A DNA stretch of 64,000 nt from Nonlabens sp. YIK11 (GTDB taxonomy: Bacteria; Bacteroidota; Bacteroidia; Flavobacteriales; Flavobacteriaceae): assembly GCF_001413925.1 (NCBI RefSeq), contig NZ_LBMJ01000001.1:2830001-2894000 (forward strand), read 5' to 3'. Shown piece after piece: positions 17,326 to 25,717 of the stretch (positions are counted from its first letter, which is position 1; each line of letters begins with the position of its first letter). The position numbers and the translations under genes were made by a program. The notes below the pieces were generated by a model, which worked only from the letters and a program-made list of their open reading frames with translations, was not told where the DNA came from and did not search any database.

Positions 17326-18618
17326 TTATTGAACAATCAATTCTTCCCATTGCAATAATTTATACAATATACCAGGTCTATTTTCTGAGTAAGCCTTGTT
17401 AAGAACAAGGTCTCTTTCTATTTCTATTTTTATGCCTACTGCATTATCGTATATAATCCAATAATTATTATGCACTGCTACCAGTGGTTTGATAAAGTAC
17501 ATCCCTTTTTTTAGAAAATTCTGAGGTACAATTGCTTTGTGAAAATAAATTCCCGGTTTATAGTCTTGCAGCTTTAAATATGAATCGTCCTGAAAACTTC
17601 TAAACAGTAAAACATCCATTGAGCTATCAATCAAATCAAAACCGATCCGTAATCCTTCAATTTTCTTTAATATTTGAAATTCAAAATGAATTTCAAATGG
17701 CAAAGATGAATTGTATGATTCAATGTCATGATCTTGTTGAAATGTTTCAAATTTAATTAGCTTAAAATTAGGATCAGTTTGTGAATTAATGAATTCGACA
17801 ACTGATGTGTCCTTTAAAAGTTTTGTATTTGAAGCTAAATAATTTTTAATTGCTATGTTAGGCTTGCCATCAAAGCTAATTTTTCCATTTTCTAAGATTA
17901 GGCATCTAGAGCATAACTGGAGTATACTTCCCATATTATGGCTAACAAACAATACAGTTCTACCTCCAGTTCTTGAAATATCCTGCATCTTCCCTATTGC
18001 CTTTTTTTGAAACTCTGCGTCACCTACCGCGAGTACTTCATCGACTACAAGAATGTCTGGTTCCAAAAAAGCTGCAACAGCAAAACCTAAACGTACACCC
18101 ATACCACTGGAATAACGCTTTACTGGCGTATCTATATACATCAGACAACCAGAAAAATCGATGATCTCGTCAATCTTACTCGCTATCTCTTCCTTCCTCA
18201 TTCCCAGAATGGCTCCATTTAGATAAATATTTTCCCTACCCGTTAATTCTGGGTGCATTCCAGTACCAACTTCCAGCAAGCTCGCCATGCGACCGCCTAC
18301 TTTAATCCTACCAGAAGTTGGACTGGTTACTCTAGAAAAGATTTTTAACAAAGTAGATTTACCCGCACCATTATTTCCAATGATTCCGATTATATCTCCA
18401 CGTTTTACCTCAAAATTGATATCTTTCAACGCCCACACATAATCAGAACTTGCAGAAGCATTACGATCATTAACTGCACCTATCTTTGAGTATGGATCTT
18501 CCTTGCCCCTCAATCGTGCCCATGTTCTATTTAAATCATGAACCAATGATCCTGTACCTACAAGACCTAGACGGTATTGTTTAGAGATATTTTCGACCTT
18601 TAAGATGGTATCGCTCAT
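17326..18618 (-). CDS. wzt: Polysaccharide ABC transporter ATP-binding protein (Wzt-like)
   Basis: About 430 residues. The N-terminal ABC domain has GIIGNNGAGKSTLLKIFS (Walker A), YSSGMGVRLGFAVAAF (signature) and PDILVVDEVLAVGDAEF (Walker B). The C-terminal 180 residues resemble the Wzt glycan-recognition domain that selects finished chains for export. I place the start at the second ATG (MSDTILKVEN, 18618): it forms an ATGA overlap with the stop of the pyruvyl-transferase gene, and family homology begins right there. Its permease partner is three genes upstream at 20642. Confidence 0.9.
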   Translation of the reverse strand: MSDTILKVENISKQYRLGLVGTGSLVHDLNRTWARLRGKEDPYSKIGAVNDRNASASSDYVWALKDINFEVKRGDIIGIIGNNGAGKSTLLKIFSRVTSPTSGRIKVGGRMASLLEVGTGMHPELTGRENIYLNGAILGMRKEEIASKIDEIIDFSGCLMYIDTPVKRYSSGMGVRLGFAVAAFLEPDILVVDEVLAVGDAEFQKKAIGKMQDISRTGGRTVLFVSHNMGSILQLCSRCLILENGKISFDGKPNIAIKNYLASNTKLLKDTSVVEFINSQTDPNFKLIKFETFQQDHDIESYNSSLPFEIHFEFQILKKIEGLRIGFDLIDSSMDVLLFRSFQDDSYLKLQDYKPGIYFHKAIVPQNFLKKGMYFIKPLVAVHNNYWIIYDNAVGIKIEIERDLVLNKAYSENRPGILYKLLQWEELIVQ

Positions 18619-19442
18619 TGTTCTTGTTTTTTGAAAGGACATACTGCCTTCAGGTCGTTCTGTAGCATTTCTATTTTCATTTTTTGTGGCAGTCTACTCT
18701 CATGTTGATCTACTATATTGGTCCAGTAGTTTATATTTTTAGGCTCTTTAACCACATCTGCCGTATAGATTTTCAAATTTACAGAAAGAAAATAATCTTG
18801 ATATTTAACTCCATCACCATAAATGTTATCAGAAAAACGTACTTGGATTGCTGGAATTCCATATGCATGTGGCACTATAATACCATGTAATGATGATGAT
18901 AGAATTTTCTTACAAGAAACTATTTCTTTAGTGGTCTGCTCTATATCATTGGTCATAAAATCAATCACTTTGATTTCAGGGAGGAATTGAAACATTTGTA
19001 AAACCACTTTATAATCGTTGATATGTGGAATGATGCCCAATTCCCATAACCTCTCTACTTTAGGGTCATAGTGTAATGGCAGTAAAAGTGCGGGATCGCC
19101 ATAAACTTCTGGGCAATCATAGCCTAGTTCAAGGATACGCTTTCGCGAAAGCGGACCTCTTACTGCCGTAAAAGTTGCCCTTGCAATTTGTGCATCCCGA
19201 TGGCTCACACCGCTACCCCAAACAATACAATGATTGCCTATGTGTTCCAAAATACTGCCGATAGTCACATAGACAGGTCGCCACAAATTTTTGATGTAAA
19301 ACCTATTAGCTCTCAACCATATCACTTTTTTATTGGTTATTTTTTCAACTATATATTTCCCTAGGAGATCTCCATAATTTTCAAAATCCTTTTTTTGAAT
19401 GTATCGCTCACTCCACCAATACAGCCTTATATCCTTATTCAT
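18615..19442 (-). CDS. Polysaccharide pyruvyl transferase family protein
   Basis: A 275-residue member of the CsaB/EpsO family. NYGDLLGKYIVEKIT at the start, IVWGSGVSHRD, TAVRGPLSRKRILELG, VYGDPALLLPL and SSSLHGIIVPHAYGIPAIQV follow in family order, with the SLHG motif near residue 200. Such enzymes add ketal pyruvate to a sugar, giving negative charge. LSRKR in the RGPxSxxxL motif is encoded by the dispersed palindrome, so here the element coincides with a conserved family motif. Its stop overlaps the Wzt start by four bases. Confidence 0.87.
   Translation of the reverse strand: MNKDIRLYWWSERYIQKKDFENYGDLLGKYIVEKITNKKVIWLRANRFYIKNLWRPVYVTIGSILEHIGNHCIVWGSGVSHRDAQIARATFTAVRGPLSRKRILELGYDCPEVYGDPALLLPLHYDPKVERLWELGIIPHINDYKVVLQMFQFLPEIKVIDFMTNDIEQTTKEIVSCKKILSSSLHGIIVPHAYGIPAIQVRFSDNIYGDGVKYQDYFLSVNLKIYTADVVKEPKNINYWTNIVDQHESRLPQKMKIEMLQNDLKAVCPFKKQEQ
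19138..19153. repeat. Dispersed palindrome (coding, frame LSRK)
   Basis: Perfect 16-mer encoding PLSRKR inside the RGPxS motif of the pyruvyl transferase. Confidence 0.95.
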
Positions 19443-19659
19443 AACGCTAATGAAAATTTTATAACAAAGGTACTAGTATCCATTTTAGGGTTCCTACACT
19501 CGCTGAAGCGGAAGCCTATACTAGAAATAGTAACTAAAAAACTTTTTTCATTCATAGATTTTACAAACATGGTCTATCCTGTAGTATTCGATTTCTTATA
19601 AACTAACCTATCAAGATTCTTAGTATGGTAATAATTGCTTGCCACAAAAAAACTACCTG

Positions 19660-20604
19660 CTATTGTGATTTAAAATTTAATCTACGTTTGAGTCCATTAT
19701 ATTTTCGTTCTACATAGTATCGAAAATTTTTCTTGATTTTGTACTGCTTTTTTTTGACGGTTTCATCCTCAATACAAGTAGTGATAAAGTTTAAAAGCCT
19801 GCTGGCATCAAAGAAATCTGGGGCTTGATTATTCACAAAAACTGGTTGAGAAATCTTCTTCTTAAAAAGCGTGTCATTTGTATCCAATTCTAAAATGTCA
19901 ACTATGAGATCCTCAGCATTTTTGTACTCATCAAAGTTTAAAAATCGTTTAGAGTTAAATGTTTTGGCAACATCAGGATCACCGCTGTAGATTGGAATAG
20001 CGTCACTAAGTAGTGCATCTGTCAATTTTTCTGTAGTATAGCCGGTGGCTCTTTGATTTTCAAATGCAAAAACAAACTTATGGTTCTTGCAAAACTCTAG
20101 CTTGTCAGCAACTGGGCCACCTATATTATTTCTGAAACGACCTCCAGAATTTACTTTTTTGATAGTATTTAATTTTTCAAAAAAGTCATTTCGTACATGA
20201 GCGCTAGGATTGGAAACTACAGTACAACAAAATTCACTTTTGACTTCTAAAATTTGATGCGCTTCTTCCATACTCTTTTGTTTTAGCAAAAGATGAAGGC
20301 TATTTGCTTCTAAAACCCTAATCACATAATTAGGCAACTGGTATTGCTTTATGGAAGGAAGGTTTTCAAAACTTATAGAGTAATCACAAGCATTAAAGTT
20401 GGTTTTCCAATTCTCTCCTGTATAAAATAATTTAGTGCAGTTGTATTGCAAATGTTTATTACCAAATCCTGAAAAAATGAGTAAATCCGGCGAGTCTGTA
20501 ATTACCAATCGGTAGCGAGTGCTTAAAAGATGAAAAAAAAAGTTATTTGTTTTGTCAAAATCCTTCCATAAATCAACAAAATCAATTTTCAATTCTTCTT
20601 TCAT
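19660..20604 (-). CDS. GT10 alpha-fucosyltransferase family protein
   Basis: A 314-residue protein with the GT10 layout: LFYTGENWKTNF and CDYSISFEN in the acceptor domain, then CCTVVSNPSAHVRNDFFEKL, GGPVADKLEFCKNHKFVFAF and FENQRATGYTTEKLTDALLS followed by IPIYSGDPDV. The FENQ...GYTTEKL block is the GDP-fucose site of bacterial alpha-1,3-fucosyltransferases. It should fucosylate the surface glycan. No GDP-fucose synthesis genes are in the window, so the donor must be made elsewhere. The 217 bp downstream, before the pyruvyl-transferase gene, show no gene. Confidence 0.88.
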   Translation of the reverse strand: MKEELKIDFVDLWKDFDKTNNFFFHLLSTRYRLVITDSPDLLIFSGFGNKHLQYNCTKLFYTGENWKTNFNACDYSISFENLPSIKQYQLPNYVIRVLEANSLHLLLKQKSMEEAHQILEVKSEFCCTVVSNPSAHVRNDFFEKLNTIKKVNSGGRFRNNIGGPVADKLEFCKNHKFVFAFENQRATGYTTEKLTDALLSDAIPIYSGDPDVAKTFNSKRFLNFDEYKNAEDLIVDILELDTNDTLFKKKISQPVFVNNQAPDFFDASRLLNFITTCIEDETVKKKQYKIKKNFRYYVERKYNGLKRRLNFKSQ

Positions 20605-20641
20605 ATTCTCTTAAGCTTTATTTATTCATCACGGAGGTTGA

Positions 20642-21496
20642 CTAGACCGTATCAATAAAAGTCTTCTCTGTCTTATTAAAGACAATCAATCCTAAAAAGA
20701 AGATGATTATCCCTAAGACTAGTCCAGTATAGATGCCCGTCCAGTGAATCTCCAGACTATTGAACCACAAACTGCGATAGCTCTCTATGACGTGAGCAAT
20801 GGGATTCCATTCTACGGCCCAGTAATACTCTTTTAATTTATCCTGTGCAGCTTCCAATGAATACATTACTGCGCTTAGATATAACAGTAGGTTTAATCCA
20901 AAGCCTATCAATACATTCAAGTCCCGATATTTTGTGGTCAAGGCGGAAAGGATTAGTCCAGATCCCATGCCTAACAAGATGATGTTAAGTAATATTACTA
21001 GTATCAAAGGCAAGCCTACACTAGGTAGGATATCCATCCCATTATAATAATAGTACACATAGAAAATGATCAGTATGATCAATTGAATACCAAATTTGAA
21101 TAAGCCTGAAAGTACGCGCGAAGCTGGTGCAATGAAACGTGGAAAATATACTTTACCAAATAACCCTGCATTTGAAGTGAATGCAGAACTAGATACGCTC
21201 AACACTTCCTTGAAGTAACTCCATAAGGTTAGTCCCGTTAAGTTAAAAAGAAAGTTGGGGATCGCACCATTGTCTATACCAGCCACCTCATTAAACACCA
21301 GGGTAAAAACCACGCTGGTAAACAACGGCTGGATCAGGAACCATAGGGGTCCCAAGATGGTTTGTTTATATGCTGTAGTAATATCTCTTTTAACAAATAG
21401 TACTAGTAAATCCCTATATCGCCATATCTCCTTTAGATTGAGGTCAATCAACTTCCCTTTAGGCTTGATTTCGTATAACCACTTTTCTTCATTCAT
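20642..21496 (-). CDS. wzm: Polysaccharide ABC transporter permease (Wzm-like)
   Basis: A 284-residue membrane protein of the ABC-2 type. LVLFVKRDITTAYKQTILGPLW at the cytoplasmic N-terminus is the TagG/KpsM hallmark (KRDxxxxYKQTxLGxxW), and about six hydrophobic segments follow. It pairs with the Wzt-like ATPase to carry lipid-linked glycan across the inner membrane. The gene lies 15 bp after the Wzc gene and is likely in the same transcript. Confidence 0.92.
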   Translation of the reverse strand: MNEEKWLYEIKPKGKLIDLNLKEIWRYRDLLVLFVKRDITTAYKQTILGPLWFLIQPLFTSVVFTLVFNEVAGIDNGAIPNFLFNLTGLTLWSYFKEVLSVSSSAFTSNAGLFGKVYFPRFIAPASRVLSGLFKFGIQLIILIIFYVYYYYNGMDILPSVGLPLILVILLNIILLGMGSGLILSALTTKYRDLNVLIGFGLNLLLYLSAVMYSLEAAQDKLKEYYWAVEWNPIAHVIESYRSLWFNSLEIHWTGIYTGLVLGIIIFFLGLIVFNKTEKTFIDTV

Positions 21497-21511
21497 AAAT
21501 TGTGGCTTTTT

Positions 21512-23980
21512 CTAACTACGCTTTCGCGAAAGCGTAAATAACTTACTAATCTGTTGCTTCAATCGATATGCCGCGGTTTTTGGGGCATTATCTTGATGGT
21601 AGCCGTTGCCGTAGGCTCCATACCCGTAACCGTAGCCATAACCATAGCCATATCTCGCTCGGTCGTTGAAATAGTTGAAGAGCAGACTGACGTTATCCAA
21701 CTCACGTTTTACATATTTATCGTTGACGATGTCCAGCATTCCCCTTTTAGTATATCCCTGACGCACCACATACAGGCTGGCTTCTGAATACTTTGATATT
21801 TCCATAGCGTCTGCCACTAGACCCAGAGGCGGCGTGTCCAGAATGATATAATCATAGGATTTTTTCAGCTCTTCCAACATGATAGCTGTTTGCTTTTTTA
21901 ATATAAGCTCACTAGGATTAGGTGGCACAGGACCTGATAGCGCTAGATCCAGATTTTCTATTCCCGAAGATTTTATGATCTCATTCAGCGTTGCGTCTTT
22001 AACCAAGTAATTGGAGACTCCAATGGTGTTCTCAATATTGAAATCATCAAATATTTTAGGCTTTCTTAAATCCAATCCTACCAATATGGTTCTTTTGCCA
22101 CTTAGTGCAAAAACCGTAGCCAGATTGATACTGGTAAAGGTTTTTCCTTCACCGCTGACACTACTCGTCACCATAATGGTTTTTGAGCCGGTGTTGGAAC
22201 TTGTATCCTGATTGTATATAAAATGCAGACTGGATCGCAAACCTCTAAAAGCTTCGGCAATGGCAGATCTTGGCTTTTCATATACCACAAGATTATTGTC
22301 ATGCTTGACTTGTCCTATGACTCCTATCAATGGAACTGGCGATAATTTTTCCAAATCTTTAGGAGAATGAATAAAACTATCCAATAGCGTTAGGATAAAC
22401 GCTACTGTCACGGGCACTGCGATTCCTATCAATAGTGCGATCAAGTAGTTGATATTGCTATCCCGCTGGCTACCACCTTGACCGGTGTCTTTTGCCTCAT
22501 CGATGATGTACACATCAGATACATTAGCCGCTTTGACTAATTCTGCCTCTTTTCTTTTTAGCAGAAAGATATCAAGGGCTTGTTGATTAATATCAAATTG
22601 ACGCTGGATCTTTAAAAATTCCTGCTGCTCCTTAGGCAACCTTTTGATCTGACCTTCCAACTTTCCTATTTCTCTATTGATCTGAGAAAGTTCACTTTCT
22701 AGAAGTGACGTAGAGTTTTCTATATTCTCATAGATCACCGTTTTCAATGCATCAATCTGACGGTCAATTTCCCTAAAGGCTGGAGCATCTGGTTTCAAAC
22801 TGAATTCCAGACGCTTACGTTCTTCTGAAAGTCCTATCAATTGACCAATGAATCCACCTATGCTACCTTCTGAAATACCTACCACAGACGGAGCTTGAAT
22901 CGCCGTATAATCAGATCTACGCTTTAAATAGGTGTCTAGGTTTTCATAATAATTCAATCGGTTCAACAAATCCCTTTTCTGGATTTCAAAACTGGTGAGC
23001 TTTTCATTAAAATCTGAGTTTTGCACCGTAGCATCTAACAGTTGTGTGTTGTTCCTGAAAGTTGACAACTCTTCTTCTGACTCCTTCAACAATTTACTTT
23101 GTTTTTGAAGGCTGCTGTCTATGTATTTGATCGTACTTACCGCAAACATATTTTTCTTGCGCAACTCTTCTGTGACCAGTACCTCACTGCTTTTGTTGAT
23201 ATAATCAATAAGTCGTTGCTTGTTCAGGCCTTGCATACTTAGGTTCAAAATGGAGGATCCATCGGGTTGCTGGCTTACCGCAATGCCTTTATAACGCATG
23301 ACGGTTCCCCAATAATTACCTAGGTTGAACAGCCATTCTCCAGCACTGACCTGATCTGATCGTCGCTCGATGGTTACTTTTAAAAAGGGTAGCTCTATCT
23401 TTTCTCCAAAACGGAAGGTTTGACTCCAGTCTCCTTGTGGCACCTGGACGCTTGTGGGTTCTTTTTCTGCATAATCAAATCCGCCAGCTGTGGTCCCACC
23501 AAATGTGGTACTCAATTCAAACCTATCGTTATCCAACACTTTAATCCGTATATTTTTTTGATACAATTGGGCACTGGATGTATCTACAAAAACATAGAAT
23601 GGAGTTTGCTTATAGGCGTCAATATTGTAATAATCTCCTTCTTTGATATAGTTGACGTAGAATTGCAATTGATCCACAACCACCTCTGCATGGGATCTGG
23701 ATTTGAATTGGGTGATGGCCGTGGTTACCTTGTCTGTAGTTCCACCCCAATTAAATGTCAAGCTTTGATTGCTCGTAAATAAAGGGTTATTGTTGTCCTT
23801 GATACTGATCAAGGACTCAATTCTGTAAAACGTCTGAATAAATTGATTCTTGTAATAGGCATATGACAAGCCTATGATCATGCACAGCAAAAACAGCCAC
23901 CAAAGTTTCAATAGCTTTTGCAGGAACTGTTTGACATCAAAAATGCCTGATAATGCGTTAACTTCCTTTTCTTCTTCCAT
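21512..23980 (-). CDS. wzc: Wzc-type polysaccharide co-polymerase / tyrosine autokinase
   Basis: An 822-residue inner-membrane protein. A hydrophobic segment near residues 27-45, a long periplasmic coiled-coil region (about 290-480) and a second segment near 510-535 frame the Wzz domain. The cytoplasmic BY-kinase domain has SSVSGEGKT (Walker A, near 607-615), LVGLDLRKP (Walker A') and ILDTPPLG (Walker B, near 711). The C-terminus carries a tyrosine cluster, RYGYGYGYGYGYGAYGNGY, the usual autophosphorylation tail here built of GY dipeptides. It starts directly after the Wza gene. The last codons, TLSRKRS, come from a copy of the dispersed palindrome. Confidence 0.93.
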   Translation of the reverse strand: MEEEKEVNALSGIFDVKQFLQKLLKLWWLFLLCMIIGLSYAYYKNQFIQTFYRIESLISIKDNNNPLFTSNQSLTFNWGGTTDKVTTAITQFKSRSHAEVVVDQLQFYVNYIKEGDYYNIDAYKQTPFYVFVDTSSAQLYQKNIRIKVLDNDRFELSTTFGGTTAGGFDYAEKEPTSVQVPQGDWSQTFRFGEKIELPFLKVTIERRSDQVSAGEWLFNLGNYWGTVMRYKGIAVSQQPDGSSILNLSMQGLNKQRLIDYINKSSEVLVTEELRKKNMFAVSTIKYIDSSLQKQSKLLKESEEELSTFRNNTQLLDATVQNSDFNEKLTSFEIQKRDLLNRLNYYENLDTYLKRRSDYTAIQAPSVVGISEGSIGGFIGQLIGLSEERKRLEFSLKPDAPAFREIDRQIDALKTVIYENIENSTSLLESELSQINREIGKLEGQIKRLPKEQQEFLKIQRQFDINQQALDIFLLKRKEAELVKAANVSDVYIIDEAKDTGQGGSQRDSNINYLIALLIGIAVPVTVAFILTLLDSFIHSPKDLEKLSPVPLIGVIGQVKHDNNLVVYEKPRSAIAEAFRGLRSSLHFIYNQDTSSNTGSKTIMVTSSVSGEGKTFTSINLATVFALSGKRTILVGLDLRKPKIFDDFNIENTIGVSNYLVKDATLNEIIKSSGIENLDLALSGPVPPNPSELILKKQTAIMLEELKKSYDYIILDTPPLGLVADAMEISKYSEASLYVVRQGYTKRGMLDIVNDKYVKRELDNVSLLFNYFNDRARYGYGYGYGYGYGAYGNGYHQDNAPKTAAYRLKQQISKLFTLSRKRS
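21519..21534. repeat. Dispersed palindrome (coding, end of wzc)
   Basis: Perfect 16-mer, palindromic over 20 bp: TACGCTTTCGCGAAAGCGTA at 21517-21536. It encodes TLSRKR just before the stop codon. Confidence 0.95.
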
Positions 23981-24766
23981 CTATAAACGCGTGAATAAAA
24001 GGACTGATGTCACCAGTGCGCTAAGCACTGTAACGATCGTGCCGAAAGTCGATAAACCAGTGGTGCCTGTACCTATCACCTTTTGAGGCAATGGATCCAC
24101 TACAATCATGTCATTGGGTTGGATATAGTAATAAGGTGAGTACACTACATCCAGATCCGTCAAATCCAGCTTGTGTACCTTTACCCCATCTGGATAATTA
24201 CGCACGATTTTAACCGCGGTCAAGTCGCCCACGTCACTGACACCGCCACCGGCCGCAATGGCCTCAACTATATTTATTTGTTCTTTTTCTACATTAACCT
24301 GTCCTGTTCCAGCAACCTCACCCACCATAGTATAGGAAATACCGGCGAGCTTTACGGTCAAGAACAGCTCATCTTCCTGTTTGAAATATTTTTCCAGTAA
24401 AATTTGTTTCAACTTTTCCTGCAGTTCATCGGTAGTAAGGCCTATGGCTTTTACCGTTCCTATCTCAGGCAGTCTAATGTCACCACGTATATCAATCCCA
24501 TATCCATTCATTCCAGCACCGCTCACGGATTCACCACTTGCTGGCGAAAAAAGCTTTGTCAATCGTTCGTCTGCACTTTGATACAAGCTGATGTTCAAAA
24601 CGTCGTTCACCTGTAATCGGTACGGTGGTTGTAAACGTCTTGCCATCATTAAGCTATCCACAGCTACAGATTTTGACTCTTGCAGGTAAGTGATTTTATT
24701 TAAAGGGATGCAAGATGATATTGCAAGCAGCAATCCTATCATCCATACAAACGTGAGCCTACGCAT
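23981..24766 (-). CDS. wza: Polysaccharide export lipoprotein (Wza-like)
   Basis: A 261-residue outer-membrane export protein. The signal peptide ends in the lipobox LAISSC with Cys19. The polysaccharide-export domain begins at PPYRLQVNDVLNISLYQ, followed by SLBB-type repeats (GDIRLPEIGTVKAIGLT, VNVEKEQINIVEAIAAGG) and YYYIQPNDMIVVDPLP. A C-terminal hydrophobic segment, GTIVTVLSALVTSVLLFT, fits the membrane helix of the Wza barrel. It is the first gene of the polysaccharide locus and is immediately followed by Wzc with no gap. Confidence 0.93.
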   Translation of the reverse strand: MRRLTFVWMIGLLLAISSCIPLNKITYLQESKSVAVDSLMMARRLQPPYRLQVNDVLNISLYQSADERLTKLFSPASGESVSGAGMNGYGIDIRGDIRLPEIGTVKAIGLTTDELQEKLKQILLEKYFKQEDELFLTVKLAGISYTMVGEVAGTGQVNVEKEQINIVEAIAAGGGVSDVGDLTAVKIVRNYPDGVKVHKLDLTDLDVVYSPYYYIQPNDMIVVDPLPQKVIGTGTTGLSTFGTIVTVLSALVTSVLLFTRL

Positions 24767-24880
24767 ATTCTCTTTGGTGTATAGCCGGTAAATATAAAAT
24801 TATCTTAATAGATAGCCTATTTAAAATGTCTTCTATGCTTCAACACACCTGTCTGGGAATTTATTGCGGTAAAGTATTGT

Positions 24881-25069
24881 CTTCGTTACTTTTTCCATTA
24901 CCGAAAAAGTAACCAAAAAGGCTAGGCTGTGGCATATCTGTCTGCAACTATCGAAGCTTCCGCCGAAGAAATTAAAACGTTTTCGGTTGCAATAGCATTT
25001 TCATCTCGATGGTCTTTGGTACAATGTGAATACTTCATTTTTTTGCGACAGACCTGCCAATGCCGGTTA
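24881..25069. repeat. Long direct repeat, copy A (about 189 bp)
   Basis: Shares with copy B the block TACTTTTTCCATTACCG and about 90 following bases with few changes, and a common right end (CAGACCTG..AATG.CGGTTA). It lacks about 40 bp present in copy B. It carries an 11-bp perfect stem (24885-24895 and 24903-24913) around a 7-base loop. Confidence 0.8.
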
Positions 25070-25190
25070 AAAAATCGCTACTATGGTAATCTAAAAGAGT
25101 AAATTGATTTCATGGTATCAACAAAAGAATCGGATACCTATTTTATACTTACTCGAGAAAATCTTATCAGCCTCATAAATGATTATATAG

Positions 25191-25421
25191 CTTTGTTACT
25201 TTTTCCATTACCGAAAAAGTAACCAAAAAGGCTAGGCTGTGGCAAGTCTGCCTGCAACTATCGAAGCTTCCGCGAAAGAAATTAAAACGCTTTCGGTTGC
25301 AAAAACATTTCGATCCTGATGATCTTAATAACAAGATAAATACTGCATCGCCAACCGACAAATTTCTTTCCAAAGGCTTCATCTCCTTCATTTTTGACGA
25401 CAGACCTGACAATGGCGGTTA
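25191..25421. repeat. Long direct repeat, copy B (about 231 bp)
   Basis: The longer copy, with the same 11-bp stem (25195-25205 and 25213-25223) and 7-base loop. The spacing between copy starts is 310 bp. Confidence 0.8.
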
Positions 25422-25517
25422 GAATACTCTCTTTATTAATGAAGGTACTTAAACGAAATTCATCGCTACCGTCCGCTTTTCTATCCAGGTGCAACGACAT
25501 AAACTTGATTTATGTTT

Positions 25518-25533
25518 CGCTTTCGCGAAAGCG
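25518..25533. repeat. Dispersed palindrome (intergenic)
   Basis: Perfect 16-mer; the symmetry extends to 22 bp with TTT/AAA flanks (25515-25536). Confidence 0.95.
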
Positions 25534-25685
25534 AAAATGAAAGCGTATTTCCATCAAAAAACTGGAATTATTTCCAGGTCTTTGTTTCATTACTATAATT
25601 TGGGTGCGTTCCACATAGCAGAACATTTACTTTAGGATCTAGGTTTAAGTTAAAGTTGATAGCATTACAAGCCTAGGAAATACCG

Positions 25686-25693
25686 TAACTTTG
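25686..25693 (+). promoter_or_regulatory. TAnnTTTG-type promoter box upstream of ABC-F gene
   Basis: TAACTTTG matches the Bacteroidota -7 box and sits 24 bp before the chosen start codon. A TTG at 25656 is farther away than usual, so only the -7 part is supported. Confidence 0.45.
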
Positions 25694-25717
25694 CCACTTA
25701 TTTCTGAGCAGAATTCC

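Larger units (their letters stand above)
24767..25717. other. Repeat-rich intergenic region, 0.95 kb
   Basis: No convincing gene. It holds a long imperfect direct repeat (copies at 24881 and 25191), each copy with a strong hairpin, one copy of the dispersed palindrome at 25518, and the promoter-like box of the ABC-F gene. A weak minus-strand reading frame at 25282-25500 (starting MSLHLDRKADGSDEF) runs into the second repeat copy. It may be a gene remnant but is not called. Confidence 0.7.

Noticed and set aside
24885..24913. The 11-bp hairpins in the intergenic repeat as terminators
   Set aside because: They lack a T-run after the stem, lie upstream of both flanking genes' starts, and are part of a duplicated element.
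25282..25500. A 72-codon minus-strand frame starting MSLHLDRKADGSDEF
   Set aside because: The first half looks protein-like, but the second half runs into the long direct repeat and there is no known family; at best a gene remnant.
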